From contig CAVZZZ010000001.1 of the NCBI GenBank assembly GCA_963780045.1, positions 1,550,001 through 1,614,000 of the forward strand: 64,000 nucleotides of DNA, read 5' to 3'. Of the stretch, positions 1 to 10,000 are shown piece by piece. Position 1 is the stretch's first letter. Each line of letters opens with the position of its first letter. The translations under genes and the position numbers were made by a program. The notes under the pieces were generated by a model. The model had not been told where the DNA came from. It searched no databases and saw only the letters and a program-made list of their open reading frames with translations. This DNA comes from JANXQG01 sp963780045. Lineage in GTDB: Bacteria; Planctomycetota; Planctomycetia; Pirellulales; Thermoguttaceae.

Positions 1-2265
1 GCGGCCGACCGGCGGCTGACGCCGACCGTCCGCGGCCTGACGGACAAGGCAACCATCGAAGACTGGGACCTGCCTTTTCCGCTCAAGCCCGGCCGCATAA
101 AACCAGCCGACGACCGTTATTGGAGGCAGTATGCCGCCACGCCCAAGGCGTTCATCTCGCTTGCCACCGGCCGAAAACTGTGGGCAAGCCGCTTCGGACG
201 GACGACTTCGATCCGCGTTGCCCGGGCGGCGGGCATGACGGCCGAGTCACTAGCCGCGCGGTTGGATCTCGATCCGGTCGAGCAGGGGTTCGTCTTCCAG
301 CCGGTGAAGAAAATGGCCCTGGAAGCCGCCAGCGGCACGACGCCCTTTGGCGTGCTCTTTCTCTCGTTCAGTTTCTTCGTGATTGCCGCGGCAGTGATGC
401 TTATCGCGCTTCTTTACCGCTTGGGAATTCAGCAACGGACGAAGCAGTTGGGCCTGCTCTGGGCGCTTGGCTTCCGGCGGCGACTGGCCGCGAGAATGTT
501 GGTTATCGAGGGCTTGATTGTCGCCGCGGCGGGAAGCGCGATTGGAACTTTGGCAGGAGTCGGATACGCGGCGCTTATGCTGCTGGGACTGCGAACGTGG
601 TGGCTGCCGGCGATCGGCACGCCGTTTCTCACGCTGCATGTCGAGTGGCAGAGCCCGGCGATCGGTTTCGCCAGCGGGCTTGTACTGGCGGCGATTACGA
701 TCTGGCTAGCCGTCTGGCGGCTGGGCCGCATCGCGCCGCGGCAGTTGCTTGCGGGGGATTCGAGTACACAATACACAGTACACAGTAGCCAGCACTCAGT
801 GCGCAGATGGCTCGGCAGTTTTCAGTTTTCAGTTTTCAGTTTTCAGTTTTCAATTGTTTCTGCAGCCCTGCTCCTGCTAGCGCTGCTCCCTCCGCTTGTG
901 CTTATTCTTGTTCCTCTGCCTGAATACGCGAAAGCGGGCGCGTTTTTTCGCGCGGGATCGTGGACGCTGGTGATGCTGCTGGCGCTCGTCTATCGCCAGC
1001 TTCGCCGGGGCGCAACCGGGCCCGCCGTCGCCCGTGGCCGCGGCAATCTGCTGCGCATGGCCGTTCGCAACGCGGCGCGGAATCCCGGCCGCAGCGCACT
1101 GGCGATCGGACTGACCGCGGCGGCAAGCTTCCTGATCGCGGCGGTGAGCGTATTCCGCGTCGATCCCGCCAGCCAGTCGACCGACAAGCACAGCGGCAGC
1201 GGCGGCTTCGCGCTGATTGGCGAAAGCACACTGCCGATCTATTACGATCTCAACTCGTCCGACGCCCGCAAGCAGCTTGACGCAAGCCGCGACGATGCCG
1301 AATTGCTGGCCCAGTGCCGCTCTTACGCTTTTCGCGTCAAGCCGGGCGATGACGCAAGCTGCCTGAACCTCTATCAGCCAAAACAGCCGCGGATGCTCGG
1401 CGCGGGAGCGGATTTTATCTCCCGCGACGGATTTTCCTGGGCCGATCCGCCCGTGGGACTGGCCAATCCGTGGGAAGTGCTTGGCGAAGCGCCGGCTAAA
1501 GCCGGAACTCCAGCGCCGGCTAAAGCCGGTACTACGAGCGCGACGCCTTGCGTTATGGACCAGACGATGGCCACCTACTCGCTCAAACCGCCAGTAGACA
1601 AGGGCAGTGAGTTCCCTGTCACTGACGCACACGATCGTAAGCTCAATCTGAAAGTAGCCGGCTTGCTCAACGATAGCATCTTTCAAGGCGATTTGATTCT
1701 TAGCGAGGCAAACTTGCGCCGCTACGATCCCGACGTCGCCGGCTACCGCTATTTCCTCATCGAAACACCGGAAGACAAAACAAAGGAAGTTCAAATGGCA
1801 TTGCAGCGCGTGCTGGGTGATTACGGGTTCCGCTCTCAGACCACCGCGCAGAGGCTGGGCGATCTGGCTGCCGTGCAGAATACCTACCTGGCCACATTTC
1901 AGAGTCTCGGCGGGCTGGGCTTGATGCTCGGCACGATCGGTCTGGCGGTCGCGCAGTGGCGAAGCGTGCTGGAGCGTCGAGGCGAATTTGCTCTGCTGCG
2001 CGCGGCCGGTTATCCCACGGCGACATTGCAGCGCATGGTCGGGACTGAAAGCGCGTTGCTTCTGGCGACGGGGCTGCTCGTCGGCATTGCCGCGGCGATT
2101 GTGGCCGTACTGCCTCAACTTGCCGGCCGCGCAGGCACGGTCCCGCTCGCCTTTTTGGGGATAATCTTTGCCGCGGTCTTGGTAGTCGGGTTACTGGCTG
2201 GCCTGGCAGCTACGGGCAGGGTCGTGCGCACGCCCGTCGTCGCGGCATTGCGCGAAGAAAGATGA
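1..2265 (+). CDS. FtsX-like ABC transporter permease, 5' end outside window
   Basis: The frame is open from base 1, so the gene starts upstream; the visible 754 residues are the C-terminal part. Hydrophobic helices lie at about 350-420, 490-560 and 660-720, then 860-920 and 955-1000. After a large soluble domain, three more follow at about 1900-1960, 2035-2110 and 2140-2210. The pattern of a large extracytoplasmic domain followed by three C-terminal helices, ending in VVAALREER, is that of FtsX/MacB-type permeases, which move lipoproteins, peptides or lipids with a separate ATPase. The ATPase is not visible and is presumably upstream. Two stretches look foreign: residues from 765-858 (QFSVFSFQFS) and from 1489-1538 (APAKAGTPAPAKAGT). 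Both are translated dispersed repeats in extracytoplasmic or linker positions, and neither breaks the frame. Confidence 0.85.
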   Translation, partial: AADRRLTPTVRGLTDKATIEDWDLPFPLKPGRIKPADDRYWRQYAATPKAFISLATGRKLWASRFGRTTSIRVARAAGMTAESLAARLDLDPVEQGFVFQPVKKMALEAASGTTPFGVLFLSFSFFVIAAAVMLIALLYRLGIQQRTKQLGLLWALGFRRRLAARMLVIEGLIVAAAGSAIGTLAGVGYAALMLLGLRTWWLPAIGTPFLTLHVEWQSPAIGFASGLVLAAITIWLAVWRLGRIAPRQLLAGDSSTQYTVHSSQHSVRRWLGSFQFSVFSFQFSIVSAALLLLALLPPLVLILVPLPEYAKAGAFFRAGSWTLVMLLALVYRQLRRGATGPAVARGRGNLLRMAVRNAARNPGRSALAIGLTAAASFLIAAVSVFRVDPASQSTDKHSGSGGFALIGESTLPIYYDLNSSDARKQLDASRDDAELLAQCRSYAFRVKPGDDASCLNLYQPKQPRMLGAGADFISRDGFSWADPPVGLANPWEVLGEAPAKAGTPAPAKAGTTSATPCVMDQTMATYSLKPPVDKGSEFPVTDAHDRKLNLKVAGLLNDSIFQGDLILSEANLRRYDPDVAGYRYFLIETPEDKTKEVQMALQRVLGDYGFRSQTTAQRLGDLAAVQNTYLATFQSLGGLGLMLGTIGLAVAQWRSVLERRGEFALLRAAGYPTATLQRMVGTESALLLATGLLVGIAAAIVAVLPQLAGRAGTVPLAFLGIIFAAVLVVGLLAGLAATGRVVRTPVVAALREER
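765..858 (+). repeat. Low-complexity dispersed repeat inserted in frame in the permease
   Basis: The stretch starts with imperfect copies of ACACAGTA (ACACAATACACAGTACACAGT) and ends with repeated CAGTTTT units (819-850). Its composition is unlike the GC-rich coding DNA around it. The frame stays open, adding about 31 residues (roughly TQYTVHSSQHSV to QFSIVS) next to a predicted membrane helix. It is probably an intergenic-type simple repeat that entered the gene. Confidence 0.6.
1489..1538 (+). repeat. GCCGGCTAAAGCCGG palindromic repeat, two tandem copies in coding DNA
   Basis: GCGCCGGCTAAAGCCGG occurs at 1489-1505 and again at 1513-1529, a period of 24 bases. Being a multiple of three, it preserves the permease frame and is read as APAKAGTP / APAKAGTT. 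The same core recurs at 32979-32995 and as a large inverted repeat at 60457-60519. Confidence 0.8.
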
Positions 2266-2321
2266 CGCAAGCCGCGGGGCCGCAGGGCGATTCGTTCCTA
2301 TTTTACTGAACATTGGATTGC

Positions 2322-2350
2322 TTGACAACGCCGCGGCGATTTCTTATAAT
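2322..2350 (+). promoter_or_regulatory. Consensus sigma70-type promoter for the DUF1559 gene
   Basis: TTGACA (2322-2327) and TATAAT (2345-2350) are both perfect consensus hexamers separated by exactly 17 bases. Transcription should start near 2357, giving a leader of about 110 bases before the GTG start at 2466. It lies just after the permease stop, so the downstream genes form their own, probably strongly expressed, unit. Confidence 0.8.
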
Positions 2351-2465
2351 TGACCGCTGGGAGTTTGGGTAACGCGCGATGCTTCTTATAAAAATAGTGC
2401 TGACCTTTTCACTTCTCTTGGGTGCAATTGATGCCTCGTGTCATCATTGCTGAAAGGACTAGATT

Positions 2466-3674
2466 GTGGCTAAACGCGCATTCACGCTTGTTGAACTGCT
2501 GGTGGTGATCGCGATCATTGGTATTTTGATCGCCCTGTTGCTTCCCGCGATCAATGCCGCTCGCGAAGCTGGCCGCCGCGCCCAGTGCGTGAATAACCTC
2601 AAGCAGTGGTCGTTGGCAGTATTGAACTATGAGTCGAACTACAACACTTATCCCGCGGGCTGCACGTTTCAGGGCGGGGCCGCAAATTGTGATACGCCGG
2701 CGGACGGGATGGACAACTGGGTGATTTTCGTCCTGCCGTTCACCGAGCATAACGAGATTTATAAGCAAATTAACCACTTAAAGCCGCTTTCGGACGTCTC
2801 CAACCAGGCCGCTAGGGGCATGGTGATTCCCGAAATGCTTTGTCCTTCAGACGCGGGCCACAATCGCGTGCCGTTCCAACCGTGGCTAGGCCAGCAGACC
2901 GGCTCACAAGGTAACAGTCCTTGGGGTTGGGCCCGCGGCAACTACGCGGCCAACGGCGGCCTGGGGTTCTTGGATCCGGGCACTGACTGGTATGACGCGG
3001 GCGGCGCAGGGAGTCCGGCTTGGCTGAATCCGCTACTGCGGGGCGTCCTGGGATGCAACTGCGCTTTGACGACGCAAAAGATCACCGATGGGCAGGCTCA
3101 CACCGTGATGCTGGGAGAAACCCGCGCCGGACTGACCCCCTACGACCTGCGCGGCGTGTGGGCCGAGTCGGGTGGCGCCGGGAGCGGCATTTGGGGTGTC
3201 GGTTCTTTCGTGGGCGATGACTACGGGCCAAATTGCAAGGAACCCTTTGCCGACGACTGCCAGAATTGCTTGCAGATGGCGAACGAGTTTGGCGGGGGTA
3301 ACGACAGCCAATCGAGCAATGGCGCCGACACCCTGATCTCACTCGGTATGCCGTGCTCCGAAGACAATAGCGGCGGTTGGCCAGACTGGCAGCAAACCAT
3401 GCGGTCCATGCACCTCGGCGGAGTCAATCTCTCAATGGCCGATGGCAGCGTCCACTTTTGCAGCGACCTCATCGAGTGCAGTCCACATACCCAAGTGACG
3501 GGCAACGGCTACGATCCCAAAAGCGCGTGGCCGGCAAAGCCCACCACCTTTGTACCGACGGTTTGGGACATGCTCATCGCTTCGGGCGACAGCCAACTTG
3601 CTGAGCAGTTCGGGCAGCTTCGGACACAAAACGGCTTGCCCCCGGGGACCATTCCGAATAACTGGGACCAGTGA
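2466..3674 (+). CDS. DUF1559 domain protein with prepilin-type N-terminus
   Basis: 402 residues starting at GTG, with AAGGA 8 bases upstream. The N-terminus KRAFTLVELLVVIAIIGIL is a classic prepilin (type IV/II secretion) cleavage and methylation motif, cut before the F of FTLVE. It is followed by INAAREAGRRAQCVNNLKQ, the usual start of DUF1559. Near the C-terminus (about residue 315) HLGGVNLSMADG matches the H-X9-DG signature of the family. Planctomycetes encode tens to hundreds of such paralogues. They are thought to be pseudopilin-like surface or periplasmic proteins, but no biochemical role is established. The following lipoprotein gene is a frequent partner. Confidence 0.93.
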   Translation: MAKRAFTLVELLVVIAIIGILIALLLPAINAAREAGRRAQCVNNLKQWSLAVLNYESNYNTYPAGCTFQGGAANCDTPADGMDNWVIFVLPFTEHNEIYKQINHLKPLSDVSNQAARGMVIPEMLCPSDAGHNRVPFQPWLGQQTGSQGNSPWGWARGNYAANGGLGFLDPGTDWYDAGGAGSPAWLNPLLRGVLGCNCALTTQKITDGQAHTVMLGETRAGLTPYDLRGVWAESGGAGSGIWGVGSFVGDDYGPNCKEPFADDCQNCLQMANEFGGGNDSQSSNGADTLISLGMPCSEDNSGGWPDWQQTMRSMHLGGVNLSMADGSVHFCSDLIECSPHTQVTGNGYDPKSAWPAKPTTFVPTVWDMLIASGDSQLAEQFGQLRTQNGLPPGTIPNNWDQ

Positions 3675-3710
3675 TCTACCAAAGGCATTGAGACGTTGAG
3701 AAGGTTGACG

Positions 3711-4211
3711 ATGATGCGCACACGCTTTGCATTCGTCCGGCCGGGCATCGCGGCCGGCGCCGCGCTCGTTTTGCTTATTCTGGCTGGCTGTTCCGACAGC
3801 AATGATCCGTTCAGTTATGTGAAGGTGTCCGGCAAGGTGACCTATGAGGACGGCTCCTTGATCCCGGCTAATAACATGAAGGTATCGTTTCTTTCCGAGA
3901 CGCCGGCGGTCGGTAACCGGTACCCGCGGCCGGGAACGGCGCTCATCCACGAGAAAACCGGAGAATACGGCTGTCCGATGAGCGCTAAGCCAGGCTTGGT
4001 GCGCGGCAAGCACAAGGTATTGATCCTTGATGCCGCGAGCCAAAATCCTTTGCCCGCGAACCTCGTCCCGCCCGAATACGCCGACCGCCAGAAGACGCCG
4101 CTGGAAGTAGACACGGACAACCCGGCTTCCTTTGACCTCAAAGTGCATAAGCCAAGCTCGGCAGCCAGCGACTCTCAGCCTTCAACCGAAGGACGCGGCA
4201 GTTCGCGGTAA
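3711..4211 (+). CDS. Planctomycete lipoprotein, transthyretin/carboxypeptidase-regulatory-like
   Basis: 166 residues from ATG 3711, which has GAGAAGG 6 bases upstream; this is preferred over the in-frame TTG at 3696. A hydrophobic signal peptide ends in the lipobox LILAGC, so the protein should be lipid-anchored. Next comes VKVSGKVTYEDGSLIP, the beta-strand start typical of the small Ig/transthyretin-like domain in planctomycete lipoproteins paired with DUF1559 genes. It starts 36 bases after the DUF1559 stop, so the two are likely co-transcribed. The role is unknown; a structural or substrate-binding envelope protein is a reasonable inference. Confidence 0.8.
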   Translation: MMRTRFAFVRPGIAAGAALVLLILAGCSDSNDPFSYVKVSGKVTYEDGSLIPANNMKVSFLSETPAVGNRYPRPGTALIHEKTGEYGCPMSAKPGLVRGKHKVLILDAASQNPLPANLVPPEYADRQKTPLEVDTDNPASFDLKVHKPSSAASDSQPSTEGRGSSR

Positions 4212-4419
4212 GCACTTACCGGCAAGCAATCTTTTCAGGCAGCCGCGAGATTCTCGCAATTCCATCGAGCGGTAACGGTCTGTAGCGAGCAATGCCCAAT
4301 GGCTCGCCCCTTACTTTCAAAGTGCTCGGCTTGTGCTCTGAGATTTCAGCCGAAAGGGAGTCGCTGGGAAGCGACTATCTGCTTTTCGTTCTGATGTTCT
4401 GTTAGCCCCCCTCTGTTAT

Positions 4420-4454
4420 TTCGCTAATGCGCAGTGCAAATACGCATTCGCGAA
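4420..4454. repeat. Interrupted palindrome in the 4212-4848 intergenic region
   Basis: TTCGC-T-AATGCG at 4420-4431 faces CGCATT-C-GCGAA at 4443-4454, giving 11 pairs with one mismatch around an 11-base loop. It could be a terminator-like hairpin for the lipoprotein transcript, although no U-run follows, or an operator. The rest of 4212-4848 is AT-richer than its surroundings and holds no convincing gene. Confidence 0.4.
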
Positions 4455-4517
4455 GCGTCATTCTCACTTTGGGAACGAATGGGCAGGAAAGGTCGAAAAA
4501 ATAGATGGTAACAATGG

Positions 4518-4545
4518 TTGCATATAGGTAGTTTACAAGTATTAT
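4518..4545 (+). promoter_or_regulatory. Possible promoter for the LEPR-XLL gene
   Basis: TTGCAT (4518-4523) and TATTAT (4540-4545) are separated by 16 bases in an AT-rich patch. If used, it gives a leader of about 300 bases before the ATG at 4849. Supported only by hexamer similarity. Confidence 0.3.
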
Positions 4546-4848
4546 GTAAGGATCGTGGTTTGCATGGACTGCATCGACTGCACCGATTGGCCCGATTACG
4601 AAGACTAGTGCGATGTTCCTTTCTGTGCCCCGCCGGATGTTCGAATCGACAGGATTCATCATTTGCCGCCAGGCCAGTTAACGGAAACCAACAGCCACTG
4701 GATTCTCATTTGAAGGGCCTCGAAGGGGGAAGTCGGGTCGCCATTGGCGGCAACCGCGGGCAATGCGTGGGAGGCATCGAGGATGCGGCGCCCGGTCCAC
4801 CTGATCGGTTTTTACGTTTCAACTTCCTAATTACAGGAGACTGCACCT

Positions 4849-6675
4849 ATGTTTTGGCGAACCAGACCCAAGAAGAAGAGTCTGCGCTCCGCTCGCTCTA
4901 AGACGCTGCGCTTCGAATCGCTCGAAGTCCGGCAGATGCTCACCGGCATCGTCAACGTGTCCATCGAGACCTTCGGTGGCGTGGCGGACAGCATGGTGAT
5001 CACGGGCGACAACTCGGTCCACAACGTCGTCGTGACTTCCACTCCCGGAGGCACGCCCGACGAGTTCTCGATCAGCAGCAAGAGCGGCGACTTGTTCACG
5101 CTCAACGGCGCCTCGCCGCCGACGCTGGGACCGATCGCGGTGGACGGCGTGACCGGCAACATCATCGTCGCGCTGGGGGCCGGCGGCCCGAACACCTTCG
5201 ACATGGAAGCGCCCGGCAGCACGTCGGGAAGCAACACCACGGTGTTGGGCAGCCTCGACATCTACAATTACGCGACGCAGACCACGATCATCCGCAACAC
5301 CTTGATCGAGGGCAGCCTGAACGTGATTGGCGAAGGCTTCGGCCTGATGACCTTCGACTCCCTCGGCCTGCAGGTCAAGGGGACTACGGTCATCAATAAC
5401 GAGAACGATTCGGGCTACTACCCGCCAGGGTTGCCCGTTCCGGAGACCCTCGGGCCGTTCCAAGGGGACGGCACGACGAACATCACCAACAGCGTGTTCC
5501 AAGGTTTGAATACCGAGGGCATCTGCCCGGCCTTGACGATCGACAACGGCTACGGGTTCAACTCGACGTTCATCCAGGGCGCCAACCCCGCGCCGGCGGC
5601 CCAGACGTTCTTCCCGATTATGGCGCCCACTTGGACGCAGATCGGCTTCACCGTGAGCGATGCGGTTCCGTCGTCTATGAGCGGCTGCTACGACCTGCCA
5701 CCCGCGCTGGTCATCAACAACGGCACGCCCACGAGCGTCACCAGCGTCGGCAACGGCAGCATCGTGACGCTTACCAACGGCGGAAGCACCAGCCCTTCCA
5801 GCCCGATTGTCTACGGCAGCGTAGAGATCAACAACAACAACGCGCAGCCCATGCAGTCGAACCAGGTGAACTTCGTCTTCACCGACGTCTACGGCGGGGT
5901 TACCGTCAACAACTTCGGCGGCGGCGCCACGCGGACCAGCGTGCAGCATAGCATCCTGGGCGAGCAGTTGATCGACAACGGGCCCGTGCAAGTGGTCAAT
6001 AGCGGCGTCGGCGAGAACCAGTACCTGATGACCGGCTCGCAGCTCCCCTGGGGCCTGGCGGTCGACAATTCCACCACGTCGTTCGCGAACTCGACGATTA
6101 TCGACTCGAGCTTCATCGGCCTGACGGCCAACGGCGCACATCCGCAGACTCAGGTGTGCTTCGACGACCTCCCCAGCAGCAGCAGCTCCTGCATTTGTGG
6201 TCCGCAGTCGGGCGACTCGCTCTACGTTACTGGCAGCCTCGGCGGTCCGGACACGTTCGTGCTCCGCAACAACAGCGTGGTCGAGAACGGTGTCGACCTG
6301 CAGTTGGGATACGGCGACAAGAACGTGGCCTTGGACAGTTCCAGGATGTCCTGCTTCGAGATGGTCACCTGCTACGAGAGCGACGATCAGCTTTGGATCG
6401 GCGGCACGACGATCACCGACTCGGTGTACATCGCGCTGGGCAGCGGCAACGACCAGATCTGGCTGCAAGAGGGTAACACCAACGGCCTGCCCGATTCGTT
6501 GCCCAACCAGATCAGCGGCATCGTCGTCGTGTACCAGGACAGCGTACCGGGCGTCAGTACCGTGTACTTCGACGCGAACGACGCCACGCAGGCGTTCCCG
6601 TTCTTCCTCCTCGGCACGACCGCGGTGGAGCAGACGGTAGCGATTCCGAGCTGGGCGTTGGTCCCGTCGTCCTGA
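4849..6675 (+). CDS. LEPR-XLL motif surface/secreted protein of unknown function
   Basis: 608 residues from ATG 4849, with AGGAG about 10 bases upstream. The basic N-terminus RTRPKKKSLRSARSKTLRF is followed by ESLEVRQMLTG, a form of the planctomycete LEPR-XLL motif found at the start of many large secreted proteins. The body is rich in Gly, Ser, Thr, Asn and Val with recurring short beta-strand patterns (VVNSGVGENQYLMTG, GSLGGPDTFVLRNNS), suggesting a beta-helix or beta-sandwich. A Cys cluster at about residues 430-450 (CFDDLPSSSSSCICG) could form disulfides. There is no C-terminal anchor or catalytic motif that I recognise. It precedes the giant LEPR-XLL gene, and both are likely exported by the same route. 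Confidence 0.8.
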   Translation: MFWRTRPKKKSLRSARSKTLRFESLEVRQMLTGIVNVSIETFGGVADSMVITGDNSVHNVVVTSTPGGTPDEFSISSKSGDLFTLNGASPPTLGPIAVDGVTGNIIVALGAGGPNTFDMEAPGSTSGSNTTVLGSLDIYNYATQTTIIRNTLIEGSLNVIGEGFGLMTFDSLGLQVKGTTVINNENDSGYYPPGLPVPETLGPFQGDGTTNITNSVFQGLNTEGICPALTIDNGYGFNSTFIQGANPAPAAQTFFPIMAPTWTQIGFTVSDAVPSSMSGCYDLPPALVINNGTPTSVTSVGNGSIVTLTNGGSTSPSSPIVYGSVEINNNNAQPMQSNQVNFVFTDVYGGVTVNNFGGGATRTSVQHSILGEQLIDNGPVQVVNSGVGENQYLMTGSQLPWGLAVDNSTTSFANSTIIDSSFIGLTANGAHPQTQVCFDDLPSSSSSCICGPQSGDSLYVTGSLGGPDTFVLRNNSVVENGVDLQLGYGDKNVALDSSRMSCFEMVTCYESDDQLWIGGTTITDSVYIALGSGNDQIWLQEGNTNGLPDSLPNQISGIVVVYQDSVPGVSTVYFDANDATQAFPFFLLGTTAVEQTVAIPSWALVPSS

Positions 6676-6785
6676 GGTGTAGAGGTTTTAGGCGATCCGG
6701 CGCCCGGCGATGCCACGGCATCAGTCGGGTCGCCGGGTGCCCGCAGTTTAACGATTGTGCGCCGCGGCACAGAGGCGGGGAGCAG

Positions 6786-6819
6786 GGAGCGGGGAGCAGG
6801 GAGTGTTGCTCCCCGCTCC
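6786..6819. repeat. GGGAGC-rich hairpin repeat in a short intergenic region
   Basis: GGAGCGGGGAGCA (6786-6798) is perfectly complementary to 6807-6819 around an 8-base loop, inside a longer run of GGGAGC-type units (6777-6846). It may end transcription of the upstream gene, but no U-run follows. It belongs to the class of simple-sequence intergenic elements seen elsewhere in this window. Confidence 0.55.
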
Positions 6820-7019
6820 AAGCTCCGTGCTCCCTGCCCTCCGCCGCGGCGCCGCCTATGTCTTTCCACCGATGGTGCTCGCTCCCCCAACCGTGGGGGT
6901 CACGGATAGGACTTGAACCAAGCAAGGGCGCGAATTATCGTCGAAAAATGAGAGCGCCGGCGCACGAATGGGCAAATCAGCTCAGCACGCGCGGGCAAGA
7001 GCATTTGTGGATTGACAAC

Positions 7020-10000
7020 ATGGAAAATCAAAACTCTCACAGCCCCGGCGGCCAGCGCCGGAGGTCTAGTCGCGGCGCAAACAAAGATCGGCGCCGCGGT
7101 CGCTCGCGGACCAATCATAAGCCGCGCAAACTGTCCCTTGAGTCGCTGGAAGGCCGGAAGCTGCTTTCGGCGGACGTCGGCCTGCGCTACGAGTTCGATC
7201 TCAACGGTGTGGCGGTCACGTCGCTGGTCGTGGGAAATACCTACACCCTGAACGCCTACATACGCGACAACCGGGGCACCGCAGCCACGGGCGTCTTGCA
7301 GGCCTATTTCGACATCGACTACACCTCCAGCGTCGTCACCATTCCATCCGGCCAAGGCGTTACCGCGGGCCCGCAGTTCGACTGGGCCAACGGCGGCAAC
7401 GTCTCCGCCACGGGCGAAATCCTCGGCGCCGGCGGGGAGAGCACCTATCGCGTGCCTCCCTCGCCCACCGACGAAGAGCAGCTCCTCTTCAGCGTGCCTG
7501 TCACGGTCGAAAGCGCCGGGACTCTCACGATCTCCACGATCGTCGACAATTCCAGCGGCAACGACGTGATCACGTTTTTTCCGGATTCGCAGCCGCCGAC
7601 CGTACCCTCCATGTCGGACGTCGAGGTTGACGGCCTGACCAACACCACGCTGAACGGCAGCACGGTGACCGGCACGTTCCCGGTTCTGGCCGCCGGCGCC
7701 GGCGTGGCCACGCATTACGTCCTCAGCGCACCGGCGAGCGCCACGGCTGGAACGCCGGTCAACGTCACCGTCACCGCCGAGGACGCCTACGGCAACACAT
7801 GCCCTAGCTATACCGGCACGGTGAATTTTACCAGCAGCGACGCTCAGGCGGTGCTGCCGGCCAGCACGACGCTGACCAACGGCGTCGGCACCTTCAGCGT
7901 CACGCTGAAGACCGCCGGCAGCCAGACGTTCACGGCCACCGACTCGACCAGCGCCACGATTTTCGGCAGCAGCAGCGTAAGCGTCAGCCCCGCGGCGGCC
8001 ACGCGTTTCGTGCTCAGCGCTCCGGCCAGTACGACGGCCGGCAATTCCATAAGCGTCTCGGTCACGGCCAAGGACGCCTACGGCAACACGGCCACCGGTT
8101 ATGCGGGCACGCTCCACTTCACCAGCAGCGACCCCCAGGCGGCCCTGCCGTCCAATAGCACGCTCAGCAGCGGAACCGGCACCTTCAACGTCACGCTGAA
8201 GACGTCGGGCAGCCAAACGATCACTGCCACCGACACCGCCAACGGCTTGCTTGGCGGCAGCTCTAGCGCGATCGGCGTTAGCTCGGCGGCGGCCACGCAC
8301 CTGGTGTTCAGCGTGCCGACCAACGTCACCGCGGGCAGCTCCTTCACGTTCACGGTCACGGCCGAGGACGCCTACAACAACACGGCAATCGGCTACGGGG
8401 GAACGGTCCATTTCACCAGCGGCGACGTGGCGGCCGTGCTGCCCGCCAGCAGCACGCTGAGCGGCGGGGTTGGCACGTTCAACGCCACGCTGAAAACGGC
8501 CGGCAGCCAAACGATCACCGGCACGGACATTTCGACCGGCTCGATCGCGGGCACCAGCGCCGCGATCGTCGTGGGCGCCGCGACGGCCACGCGTTTCACC
8601 GTCGCTTGCGCGGCCACCGCCACCGCGGGCAGCGCACTGAGCCTGACCGTGACGGCCCTGGACGCCTACAACAATACGGCAACCGGCTACAGCGGCACCG
8701 TACACTTCACCAGTAACGACCCGGCCGCCGCCTTGCCGGCGAACGCCACCTTGATGTCCGGCGTGGGCACGTTCAGCGTCACGCTAAAGACCGCCGGCAG
8801 CCGTACGGTGACGGCAACCGACTCGGTCAACGGATCGATCACCGGCGTCAGCGGCGCCGTGCAGGTGAACGCGGCCGCGGTCTCGCACTTCGTCGTTTCG
8901 GCCGCCGCGACCTCCACCGCGGGCAGTACGGTGAGCGTAACGGTCACGGCGGAAGATCCCTACGGCAATACCGCGACCAACTATGCCGGCACGATTCATT
9001 TCACCAGCAGCGACGCGGCAGCGGTTCTACCCGGCAATTCCGGCTTAGCCAATGGAGCAGCCACGTTCAACGCTACGCTAAAGACTGCCGGCAGCCAGAC
9101 GATCACGGTGACAGACACCGCCAACAGCTCGCTTACCGGCAGCAGCGGGGCAGTGACCGTGAGCGCCGCGGCGGCCGCGCAGTTCGTCGTCAGCGCTGGG
9201 GCCAGCACGACGGCCGGCAGCCCGGTAACGTTCACGGTCACCGCGTTCGACGCGTACAACAACATCGCCACGGGCTATGCGGGCACCGTCCATTTCACCA
9301 GCAACGACCCGTCCGCCGTTTTGCCCGCCAACACGACCTTGACCAACGGCGCGGGGACGTTCAGCGCCACGCTGGAAACGGCGGGCAGCCGAACGCTGAC
9401 CGCCACCGACACGGTAGCCGGCTCCATAACCGGCACCAGCGGCGCAGTGACCGTCAGCCCGGCGGCGGCCACGCACTTTGTGGTAAGCGCGCCGTCGAGC
9501 ACAACGGCCGGCAGCGCCATCACGCTCACCGTCACGGCGAAGGACGCCTACAACAACACGACGACCGGCTACACGGGCACGGTACATTTCACCAGCAGCG
9601 ACGCGGCCGCGGTCCTTCCCGCCAACTCGACGTTGACGAACGGCGCGGGCTCGTTCAGCGTTACCCTGAAGACGGCGGGCAGCCAGACGATCACCGCCAC
9701 CGACACGGTCACAAGCTCAATCACCGGCAGCAGCGGGACGGTGACGGTGAGTCCGGGGGCGGCGACGCATTTCGCGATTACCGCCCCGGCAACCGCTACG
9801 GCCGGCACGTCCTTCACTTTCACGGTCGTCGCCGAGGATGCCTACAACAACAAGGCGACGGGATATACGGGCACGGTCGCCTTCACCAGCAGCGACCCGG
9901 CGGCCGTGTTGCCCGCCAACTCCGCGGTGCCCGGCGGCCAAGGCTCGTTCAACATCACGCTGAAGACGTCGGGCAGCCGGACCATCACGGTGACCGACAC

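Noticed and set aside
877..2118. 413-codon reverse frame
   Set aside because: Antisense to the permease, whose membrane helices clearly define the coding strand.
4402..4662. 86-codon reverse frame in the intergenic region
   Set aside because: It spans the palindrome and promoter candidate, and its product has no recognisable features.
4831..6468. 545-codon reverse frame
   Set aside because: Shadow of the LEPR-XLL gene: the same GC-bias effect, with no ribosome site or domain.
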